A DNA stretch of 13,272 bases from assembly GCA_024220525.1 (NCBI GenBank), contig JAMYWO010000582.1, positions 3,010-16,281 of the forward strand, written 5' to 3'. The translations under genes and the position numbers were made by a program. Under the pieces are notes generated by a model, which did not search any database, was not told where the DNA came from, and was given only the letters and a program-made list of their open reading frames with translations. Shown in pieces: positions 1-8,137 of the stretch (position 1 is its first letter; each line of letters begins with the position of its first letter). Origin of the DNA: Cochliopodium minus. Taxonomy: Eukaryota; Discosea; Himatismenida; Cochliopodiidae.

Positions 1-2023
1 ATCAAAAAAATAGTTATTATTGTCATAATCACTCAAATTAGTTTTTTGAGGACTTTTCATCTCTTGAAACATCTCCTGATTGACACAAATAGAAACTCTG
101 CGTATTCTCTCACTCCAATCCTTGTTAGAATTCATTTTCTCAACGAGGGAGGTGGGTTGGGTTGTCTCGTACAATTTTTCGTAGTTCATGATGAGGTATT
201 CCACTACCATCTGTTGTTTTTTCAGGTCTATTATCATTTCGAATGGCGTTTGATCTTTTTTCTTCAGTAAAGTAGGTGCAAATACAATTGCTAAGAAATA
301 AAAAATGAAAAAATAAAAAATAAGAATAAAATAAATTGAGAATGAAACTAAAAATTCAAAAAAAATTTTTAAAAAAAAATATCAATAAAAAAAAATTAAA
401 AAATCTGAAATAAAATAAATTTACAAAAATGAAAAGTAAAAAATAATTTCCATCAAAACTGTTTATTTTTTGAATTGATTACCCAAATTGGCTTCTCCCA
501 TTTTGTTATTGTTTTTGTTTTTGCTTATCAAGCTGCAGAGACGAAGCAAAGCTTTTAAAAACTCTTGGTTGCCCGGAGGCAAAATGTCTATCAACTGTAT
601 AAAACTAATGAACTGAGTTTCTTCCGATTTATCTAAATTAATTAAAATTTAAAAAAAAATTTTTTAAAATAAAAAAATTAATAGAAAAAATGATAAAAAT
701 AATAAAAATATATTTACCAAATACTTCTAAAAGAGAATCATACAAACTTCATTTATTTTAACAAATTTTATTATTCAATTTTTGTTTAAAATTTTTTTTT
801 TACCTGAATGTCAAGAGAGGATCACTGAGTCTGTTGAGGTAAAGCTTGAGAAGGCCAGAAACAGTGTGGATGTTTTCTTTTTCGAGATCTATTTTGGTTC
901 CGTTGTCGTAGCCTTTCATCAATCTCGCAACCGACTCGAAATCTCCACACTCTCTGAATATTCCCTCTAAATAAAAATTTAATGGTTACAACAATAATAA
1001 TTATAAGGAAAAAGAACTAAAAAATAAAATGAAATAACTTTTTGAGAAAAAATGAAAATATTAAAATAAAAAACTTTTGAAAAAATAAAACGAACAACAA
1101 GAAATTTTTTCTGAATAATTTTAAAGATTTTTCTGACATTCGTAATGCTTCTTTTAAATTTTTGCTTGCATTATTTTTTCTTTGAAAAAAATTTGTTTTA
1201 TGGTTTTTTTTTTTATTTACCTGTCTCCGTCCCGAAATTCTCAAGATGAGCAATCGTCTCCCTAACAAGAATGGGCAACTCTTTGCTGTCGGGATTGAAG
1301 ATGTTCTCAAGACAGATCTGCCCATTTTTCTTCTGATCGGAGAGATTCTTGAAATAATTGGAGATCTCCTCCTTTTTGGCCAATATACTGTGTTGATCTA
1401 CCAGTTTGGAGAAGAAGAGGATCCTTTTTCTTACGTAGGAGGTCTTTGATATCGTCTTGGAGAATTCATAGTTGAATCTGAAGGCATATACGTAGCCCTC
1501 GTTGTCTGTGTGCTCTGATACTTCCGCTTCGTATTCTTTTTTGTTGTATGCTTCTATTACTTGATGTTCTATCTCTGATGGCAGATTATTTCCATCCTAT
1601 TATAAAATAAAAAAATTTGAGAACAAAAAGAGGAATTACAATCAATGATTCAATAATAATAATTGTGTTCTTTTCAATTTTTTTTGTTCGAGGAATTTCA
1701 ACATGTGAAATATATTCAATAAGAGATAAAATTTTATTGTTTCATACAACTCATTATCATATTATATCTTATATCCATTTATATTGATACTCTTTCCATC
1801 CCATTAGAATATATAAGAAAATAATTTTTGTAATTTAATTTTTACTTGATCTGAGATATATTTTCTTTCATAAAGCAATAATCCCTTATTGGAGAAACCA
1901 ATGAATGGCAAATATCTATTTAACGATTTTTAAAAAGAAGGAAAAATTTCAAATAAAAAAAAAAAAAGCTATAAGGTTAAATTTATACCTTTGATTCTCA
2001 AATACAACAATTTTCTTTTCCAT
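1..2023 (-). CDS. DysF domain-RhoGAP protein (3' end cut by window edge)
   Basis: Seven exons (5' to 3'): 2023-1989, 1915-1846, 1596-1221, 966-804, 746-718, 632-483 and 290-1. They join in one frame into 371 residues and continue past the window edge. Residues 1-100 look like a dysferlin domain: an ENQRYLP...GFS...LL..ER..SD..G half, then EGYVYAFRFNYEF with a later YVRKR, as in DysF-N/DysF-C. Residues about 135-300 are a RhoGAP domain: EGIFRE with arginine finger R165, LLKLYLNRLSDPLL with K201, and NLAIVFAPTLL with N273, the residues known to stimulate GTP hydrolysis by Rho/Rac/Cdc42. The predicted role is switching off a Rho-family GTPase at a membrane recognised by DysF. The 29-nt exon 746-718 has a weak acceptor (GAAG) but is required by phase and restores the RhoGAP motif PLLTF-SLYDSLLEVF. 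The ATG at 2023 is chosen because the DysF motif starts seven residues later. RhoGAP is near certain; DysF is a good but less certain match. Confidence 0.85.
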
Positions 2024-2348
2024 AGAATTTAAATCAAAATTTCCTCTTTTCTCAATTTTTTTTTATTTTTTCCTTTTTTAATTTTATATTTTCGCCTTTT
2101 TGAATTTTAAATGTAGGAGCTTTTAAATTGACCAATTTTGCTTTGTTTTTGAAAATTTTGGTTGCTTAAAATTTCCTAGAATAGGAGATAAATTTATTGT
2201 AAATAGAACAATTTTTAGTCAACAAAAACAAAATTAACAATATAATTAAATTTAAAAATAATAAATAAAATTAAAAAAAATAAAAATGAATTCATAAATT
2301 AAACAATTTTTTTGTATACAACATTTAAATAACACGAAACAAAACAAT
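2024..2348. other. Intergenic gap between two minus-strand genes
   Basis: This is AT-rich sequence between the start of the DysF-RhoGAP gene and the stop codon of the mannosidase gene. It must hold the mannosidase 3' end and the RhoGAP promoter. I see no open frame with coding character, no RNA gene and no clear motif beyond T and A runs. Confidence 0.6.
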
Positions 2349-4501
2349 CTAATCTTTAAAACTTTCAAAAAGATGCTCAAAATTGCCTTCAAAAACAGGG
2401 AGGGGATGACCAGCAGTGTTAAACACCCAACTTTCAAGAGGCACATCATCAGAGTGCAATAGATAGAGATACTTTAACGTTTCGGACAAGAAATAGTAAT
2501 CTTGAAGGTCCCTTTTGCCTCCTTCATCCACGTTATCAATTCCATGATAACCGTCATTAGATTTGCAAACATCATTAATAGCTTTAAGAAGAGTCGAACC
2601 AGAACCTAAGATAATAACAAAAATAAAAACAATTAAAATTGTAATAATTTTTTTTTTAAAATAATAATAAATAAAAAAAATAAAAATAAGAAATACAAAT
2701 AATGAAGATAAATTTTAAAAAAATAATAAAATTTTAGTAAAGAGAATAAATTTCTTTTTACTCCTGTATTTCTCGTCCTTTGTTATTTTATTCAAATAAA
2801 ACAAAGACTCGGCTAATTCGGGTCTTAAATAATAGTAATAATTGTCTTTGGAGATGAACCAATCAGTATAAAACCAAGAAGCAGGAAGGAGTTTGTTCTT
2901 CATCATATTTGCCAACTTGGTGCAAGAATCCAAAATACTCTTTGAAACTTGTAAATCTTTTTCCCTCCCTTCTGAACCCAAAGCCATCAAACCAGGTATC
3001 ATAACCGCCCTATGATCCATATAATAAGCAAACCCCTGTAATTAAAATTTTTTTGTTGAAAAAAAACAATAAAATCTCATTTATTTTTATTTAATTTATT
3101 TTTTTATTTTTTTATTTTTTCAATAATATATAGACATGTCCAAAATTTACAACTTTGTTAGCGGATATTAATTTATAACTAACAAATTTGGAACTTTTGT
3201 AAAGTTTTGAACATCTCTAAATAATATAATATTATTTTTATTTTTAAACGTTTTGTTTTTTTTAACGTTATTAATTAATTTTTTTTGACATATTTTTTTT
3301 TAATTTACCTCTTTAGTATAACACCCCCTTGGTGTATCACTTATTAATCTAAAGAGAGCAGTGTCAATAACCCTGTTATAACTTTGCCTGAACTTCATCA
3401 CTCTTTTATTGGTCAAAAGCCACATTTTGAGCAAATACTCATAATACACATCCCCTCCTTCTCCCAATGTCTCCTTTTGTCGATACTCCAAATTATCAAA
3501 ACTTATTTCATTTCCCATAATTCCGTCCAAAGATAATTCAAGAAGTGAGCTCACAGCATTCAATGCTATTAAAAAAAATATTTTTGAAAAATTATTTTAA
3601 TCTTTTTTTTTTTTTTTAAAAAAATAATTAGTCAAAAAAAATTGTAGAACTTTATTTTTTTACAATTTTTTAAAATTAATACATTCAAAAAAAAAAAAAA
3701 AGTATTTAATGTTTAATTTAATATTAATTTAGTTATAAAAATATTGAACGATTTTTATGTATTGTGATGTGCTTTTACCTTTTGTACAATATTTTTTGTC
3801 TTTAGTAAAGTAAGACAATGTGCAAAACTCCAAGGTGAATGAACCAGCCTCTGCCAAAACTACAGAATCATTTTTGTATTTCCTTAATTCTCCCTTCTTT
3901 GTTTTTAGATTGACATTGCTGTATGGCAAAGGATGGATGTCATCCCATGCATACATCAGTATGTTCCCTACTTGTTTTGCTTTGTCCAGATACAGATCAT
4001 CGTTGGTCATTGCATATAACGATAAAAAGGAGCCTAATATCCTCGCATTCATCTCCGATGCACTCACTATCTTCTCTTTATCATCGAATTTCAAATCTTG
4101 GATGTATTTCCTCGCCTCTTTGTATTCCTTCTCCAGATTCATTATCAACATCGTGTCCATTGAATCTATTATGGTTAATCCAAACCCCATATCATCTTTT
4201 CCTGATTTTGATAATGGCCTCAGATAATCCTTTCCATAGGCATATTTCTTATAATTATTCCATGCATGTAAAAATGCCTTTTTTCCCAAATATAAAATTG
4301 AATATTAACAAATTATTGGGTTTTGATTTAAATATTGAATGGTATTATCATTTCATTTTTTCCAAATTGATTAATTCTTACCTCTTTTACTGATTGTGCT
4401 TCTTTATTTTCATTTTTGTTGATATAAAAGTTATTTTTTATTGATTGTGAATAATGGAGCATTATAAGAATGAATATGAGCAAAGATAAGTGTTTCAACA
4501 T
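2349..4501 (-). CDS. GH47 alpha-1,2-mannosidase (class I), secretory pathway
   Basis: Five exons: 4501-4382, 4277-3779, 3565-3309, 3035-2762 and 2605-2349, giving 468 residues and a TAG stop. The first exon encodes a short basic start and a hydrophobic stretch (LSLLIFILIML), read as a signal peptide or signal anchor, so the enzyme should act in the ER/Golgi or be secreted or lysosomal. Class I mannosidases trim alpha-1,2-linked mannose from N-glycans in a Ca2+-dependent reaction. Compared with human ER mannosidase I recalled from memory, the key acids are kept: E183 (VLAEAGSF, acid like E330), E249 (YYEYLLK), D299 (MDH, like D463), E365 (LRPE, like E599), E425 (SETLKYLYLL) and the calcium-binding T447 (FNT). 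The usual NTEAHP motif reads NTAGHP, so its glutamate is lost. The length matches a bare catalytic domain. Intron 1 (4381-4278) has an all-purine acceptor (GGGAAAAAAG), supported by phase and by the conserved AFLHAWNNY after it. An EDEM-like role is possible but less likely from the motifs. Confidence 0.92.
3133..3217. repeat. Imperfect inverted repeat inside a mannosidase intron
   Basis: Within the 273-nt intron 3308-3036, arm 3133-3161 (containing TTACAACTTTGTTAG) is partly matched by the reverse complement of 3179-3217 (containing CTAACAAA, then TTGTAAAGTTTTGAACAT). A roughly 10-nt insertion interrupts the second arm. It could fold as a hairpin in the pre-mRNA or be the remains of a small inverted-repeat element. 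No target-site duplication is evident. Confidence 0.4.
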
Positions 4502-4662
4502 TTTCTCTTTTATGATTTTTTTTTTTTTTTAACTGAAAAAAATATAAAAATTTTTCCTTTTCCACTTTAAAAAAAAGAAGAGATAGAAAACTGTTCCATA
4601 TTTGAAACAATTAGATTTCTAAATTTCATTCTTTTTTCTGAGATTTTTGAATAAAAAAAAAA
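4502..4662. promoter_or_regulatory. Divergent promoter between mannosidase and Sel1-repeat genes
   Basis: These 161 bases separate two start codons facing away from each other, so both 5' UTRs and both promoters must fit here. Long T and A runs dominate. A near-palindrome of 18 bases lies at 4592-4609 (TGTTCCATATTTGAAACA, 14 of 18 positions self-complementary) and is the only candidate protein-binding site I can see. Its function is inference. Confidence 0.45.
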
Positions 4663-6607
4663 ATGAAAGGAATATTCAAATATAAACCCAATATCAATCA
4701 TTTTCCTAATATATTCGCTTCCCTTTCGAAAAATAAATGTTTAAAAAACAAAACATCATTCAACAATCTCCTATTATTCAAAAAGAACTATAGTGGTATA
4801 AAAAATATTCAAAAGATACCCGATATCATCCATATCTTACAAAAATTATTTTAATTCAAGAAAATGCACTTGATATGGATCAAGATGTTGATTCATTGAT
4901 ATCAATGGGAAAAAAACTATTTGATCAAAAAAAATATAATAAATCATTAGAAAAATATAAAGAAGCAAAGGAAAAAGGAAGCATCAAAGCATATTTCACT
5001 TCAGGAAAATTTTATGGTAAAAATACATAATGAAATTTATAAATTTTTCTAAAAAATTAAAATGATGTTTTTGAAATGATATTGAAATAAATACCAATTG
5101 CAACATATTATCCATTCGATATTTGATTATTTGTTTATTCTTTCACTATTTTTTTTTTATTTAATAAATAGAGGAGGGATATGGAGTTGAAAAGAATTTT
5201 GATAAAGCATTGGAAATATATGAAGATTGTTCAAACAAAGACTATGATCCTGCCATATTTTATTTGGGTCAAATTTATGAAAATGGAATTTTGGTAAAGC
5301 AAGATATGTCAAAGGCGATAGAATATTATGAGAAAGCGAAAGAATTGAACAACATAAAAGCAATTTTGGCATTAGGATATATTTATTTTAAAGGTAAAAT
5401 TAAACTTTTGAAAATATTATAAGAAAAAGAAGGGATATATCATTCTCCTACTCAAATAACATCTATCCATTTCATAATCAAACAAGATAATTTATAATTG
5501 GTGAATTTAATTGCAATAATGATAAAACATACATTGATAATATGATAATTGTATTATCCACTCGTAAAAATAGCATCACTAAAGTTTTAAAAAAATTTAA
5601 TAAATAAATGAATCACAAAGTATAATAAACGATATCCAAAGATCTCTTACATTTTCTTTAACATAATAATGCTTCAAAGTTCAATTCCTCCTTCCTTCTC
5701 ATTTTTTAAAATTTTTTTTGAAGGAAAATATCAAGTGAAGAAAGATTTGCAGAAATCAATTGAAAATTTCAAGCTGGCAGCAGAAAAAGGAGAATTCGAG
5801 GGAATAAGACTCATCGGACACCACTACCTCGAAAAGAAGGACACGAAACAAGCAATAGAGTTCTACAAACTGGCAGCCATCGGAGACGACTCCGACTCGC
5901 TCTTCTCCCTAGGAAACATCTACGAACTAGGCAGAGGAGTGACGCGAAACATAAAAACCGCAGTGAAATATTATGATCTTTCAGCGAACCTCGGTAACAT
6001 CAATGCCATCAGGAGCTTGGCTTACATTTACTTGATTCCAAAGAGTGAGTTTCAGGATAACCAGAAGGCTTTGCAGTTGTTTTCTTTGGCTGCGGAGAAG
6101 GGTGATCCTACTTCTCTCTATCAGTTAGGTTCTATTTATCAACAAGGTACATAAAAAAAAACTTTTAATTTTAGTTTTTTTCCTTTTTGATTATTTGTTT
6201 TTTTTCCATTTTTTTTCAATCTTTTTAAACTCTTTATTTTTTTCTATGACATTATTATTTTATTAAAAAAAAAAGGAAAAATTGTGAAAACAGATCATGA
6301 CAAATCGTTTCAATATTATTTGCAATCAGCACAACTAGGATTCCAAAAATCTCTCGTCAAAGTTGCTTACGCCTTTGAAAACGGTCTGGGTGTCGAAATG
6401 GACATCCAAAAAGCCATCCAATTCTATGAACTCGCAGCTGATGGAGGAAATGTTTTTGCAATGAAACATCTTGGCTTCATTTTTTCTACTGGAAAGTTAG
6501 TAGAAAAGGACATCAACAAAGCTCAGAAACATTTCTTGGAGGCTGCTGAGAATGGAGACGAAGTTTCTTTAAAATCCTACGTTTTTCTTCACAAGTCCAA
6601 GAAATAA
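4663..6607 (+). CDS. Sel1-like repeat protein, about ten repeats
   Basis: Five exons: 4663-4795, 4861-5016, 5172-5393, 5724-6146 and 6276-6607, giving 421 residues and a TAA stop. From about residue 52 the protein is a solenoid of Sel1-like repeats of 35-39 residues, recognisable by AxxxLGxxYxxG followed by DxxKAxxYYxxAAxxG. Such proteins are scaffolds for protein complexes, for example in ER-associated degradation and chitin synthase or kinase regulation; nothing here fixes the partner. Residues 1-44 contain Lys, Asn, Phe and Ser but no acidic residue and could be a mitochondrial targeting sequence. That part depends on a 65-nt intron (4796-4860, donor GTATAA, acceptor TTCAAG) which restores the frame exactly. 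If it is not spliced, translation would start at ATG 4875 and lose the leader. Introns 2, 3 and 4 all split a glycine codon after its first base at the repeat boundary. Part of exon 4 (about 5790-5960) is much richer in C-ending codons than the rest. Confidence 0.88.
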
Positions 6608-6608
6608 T

Positions 6609-6648
6609 TTAATCTTGTTTTTATTTATTTTTTTTTAAACAAGATTAA
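6609..6648. repeat. Perfect 12-bp stem-loop just after the Sel1 gene stop
   Basis: The arm 6609-6620 (TTAATCTTGTTT) is exactly the reverse complement of 6637-6648 (AAACAAGATTAA), with a 16-nt T-rich loop. It starts two bases after the TAA of the plus-strand gene and lies in the 189-base gap between two convergent stop codons. A role in 3'-end formation or mRNA stability on either strand is inference. Confidence 0.65.
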
Positions 6649-6698
6649 TATGGAAAAAATAATTTTTTTTTTGATTAAAATTTTATTTAATTTGAAAC

Positions 6699-6729
6699 GA
6701 AAATTTCTTTCAGGAAAAAAGAAATTTTC
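6699..6729. repeat. Second perfect 12-bp stem-loop in the convergent gap
   Basis: The arm 6699-6710 (GAAAATTTCTTT) is the exact reverse complement of 6718-6729 (AAAGAAATTTTC) with a 7-nt loop. It lies 68 bases before the stop of the minus-strand membrane-protein gene, so it would be in that gene's 3' UTR. Low-complexity arms reduce its significance compared with the first stem-loop. Confidence 0.5.
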
Positions 6730-6796
6730 TGATTTTAATTCTTTATGGAGTCATTTCGATTTGTGGAAACAAAAAATTATTTAGGGATATTTTTCT

Positions 6797-7844
6797 TTAG
6801 TTCAAAACTATCTTTGAGAATAAAATCTCCATTTCATCGTTGACAGTTCTCAAAAGCCTGATCGAAAAAATCAGAGCGAAAATACCATTGATCAACTCGT
6901 TGGAAAATTCACAAAAGTGAGCTGCTCTTTCTGGATCCATTCCTACATTAAATGCGTCTGCGTAGACCAAGAGATTGAAAATAGAAAGAAGAATGACTAA
7001 AAAGGCCACAACTGAGTAAAATTTGTTGTAGATTTTTTCACATCTTTATTTTTTTCAAAAGGGATTTTAAAGTTGACTTTATGATCTTTAAAAATATTTT
7101 TTCTTTTATTATTTATTTTCTTTTATTATTTATTTTCTTTTATTATTTATTATTGATAATTTTTTTTATTATTTTTTATATTTATTTTACTCAGATATAG
7201 TAACGCTTATTGTTTTTTTATTGATTTTGAGAATGAACATAAAGTTTACTGAAGATATGATGATTTGAGATGAATATTCGATATAATGTGATGGAACCTC
7301 AAAAACCTTATAGGTGCTGAATATTACTGCCGCAATCAAGGTCAAAATGATGTTGGCGAATAAAATTGCAGTTTGTATGATGTTATACACTCCCCATGTT
7401 AATTCAAATGCCCCGCTGGAAAATAATATGAATGCTTCTGTGGTAGAAAATACAAATACAGCCCAAAATTCAACCAAATGAAATGCTTCATAATAATGTG
7501 CATCTATTTTTTTTGAATATTTAAGCAAATATAATCACAGATATTTAGTGATATAAGGCATTTTTTTATTTATTTTTTTAATAAAATATTGATGGTATTT
7601 GAATCAACATACCTATATAGGGTTGTGGTTTAGAATTTAATATCATCATCGCAATTTGAATTCCTAAATACAACAATATCAGAATGATATACACAATCAC
7701 TTTTAACTTTTTGTAACTGAGGATCTCATATTGAAACAACTTTGTTCTATGTTGAATGCTTCTGTTTTCTTCTTTTATGGTGTTTGTTTCATTTTCTTGT
7801 GTGATAGGTGTGTAACCATCTTGGTAATTGTTAATGGAGTTCAT
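6797..7844 (-). CDS. Six-helix membrane protein with three HxxE[FY] motifs (paralog 1)
   Basis: Three exons: 7844-7613, 7503-7191 and 7043-6797, giving 263 residues and a TAA stop. I do not recognise the family. The first 45 residues are polar and probably cytosolic. About six hydrophobic segments follow, near residues 49-69, 91-107, 117-140, 155-170, 192-210 and 229-247. They form three pairs, and in each pair the second helix is preceded by the same motif: HLVEF at H86, HYIEY at H150 and HFCEF at H224. This suggests a three-fold internal duplication of a two-helix unit, and the repeated His and Glu could bind a metal ion or line a substrate site; that is inference. No signal peptide beyond the first helix is seen. 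Splicing is supported by exact phase agreement and residue-by-residue match with the neighbouring paralog at 8138-9185, whose introns sit at the same two places. The exon 3 acceptor is AAAG without a pyrimidine tract. Confidence 0.87.
7101..7151. repeat. 17-nt tandem repeat, three copies, in an intron
   Basis: The unit CTTTTATTATTTATTTT is repeated with period 17 (C at 7103, 7120 and 7137) in intron 2 of the first membrane-protein paralog. Intron 2 of the other paralog lacks it, so it arose after the gene duplication or was lost from the other copy. Confidence 0.8.
7419..7486. repeat. 68-nt block identical to 8691-8758 in the second paralog
   Basis: This segment of exon 2 is identical at every base, including synonymous positions, to 8691-8758, whereas flanking exon sequence differs often. 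It encodes the HLVEF motif and the following helix on the minus strand. Recent gene conversion between the tandem copies is the simplest explanation. Confidence 0.8.
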
Positions 7845-7921
7845 TTTGTAGGTTTTTTTTAATTATTCTTTTTATGATGCTGAGAAAACTAATTAATTTT
7901 TTTTCATATTGATTTACTTGG

Positions 7922-7929
7922 CTCGGAGT
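7922..7929. promoter_or_regulatory. CTCGGAGT element upstream of paralog 1
   Basis: This GC-rich octamer sits 78 bases upstream of the paralog 1 start codon in sequence that is otherwise almost all A and T. The core CTCGGAG recurs at 9290-9296 upstream of paralog 2 and at 9598 and 9644 farther out. The shared placement suggests a regulatory site for the gene pair, but there is no functional evidence. Confidence 0.4.
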
Positions 7930-7999
7930 CATAAAATATAATTTTTCATAAAATATTTTTTTCACTTTAACTTTCAAGCAATTTTTGGAGGATAACAAG

Positions 8000-8080
8000 A
8001 TGAAAGTATTTGTTCAAAATTTATCTAAAACAAGGAAGTATTTATCTAGTGTCAATCCAACACAAAAGGAGAATATAATT
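8000..8080 (+). pseudogene. Possible relic exon with weak ubiquitin-like N-terminal pattern
   Basis: Starting at ATG 8000, 27 codons read MKVFVQNLS then a basic stretch, VNPT and KENII, followed directly by a donor-like GTAAAA at 8081. Allowing one inserted residue, M1, F4, V5, L8, L15, a VxP and an EN pair fall where ubiquitin has them. No downstream exon can be found on this strand before the converging paralog 2 begins at 8138, so at most this is a fragment. The similarity is short and may be chance. Confidence 0.2.
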
Positions 8081-8137
8081 GTAAAAACATCTCAAAATTT
8101 CTTTTTTTTATTTAAATACTTTTTATTTTAATACATT

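Larger units (their letters stand above)
7845..8137. other. Gap between the two membrane-protein paralogs
   Basis: These 293 bases must contain the 3' end of the second paralog and the promoter of the first. They also hold a CTCGGAGT element (7922-7929), the string AAAACAAGGAAG (8027-8038, repeated at 9790-9801) and a small plus-strand coding-like segment at 8000-8080, listed separately. Confidence 0.6.

Noticed and set aside
1246-1449. Plus-strand 67-codon frame
   Set aside because: It is the antisense shadow of the large DysF-RhoGAP exon 1221-1596.
2252-2449. 65-codon minus-strand frame overlapping the mannosidase last exon
   Set aside because: It is the wrong frame over the exon and then A/T-rich 3' sequence; the GH47 frame there carries the conserved C-terminal motifs.
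3820-4393. Two plus-strand open frames of 135 and 156 codons
   Set aside because: They lie antisense to mannosidase exon 2, which carries the conserved catalytic motifs; the plus-strand products resemble nothing and come from its low stop density.
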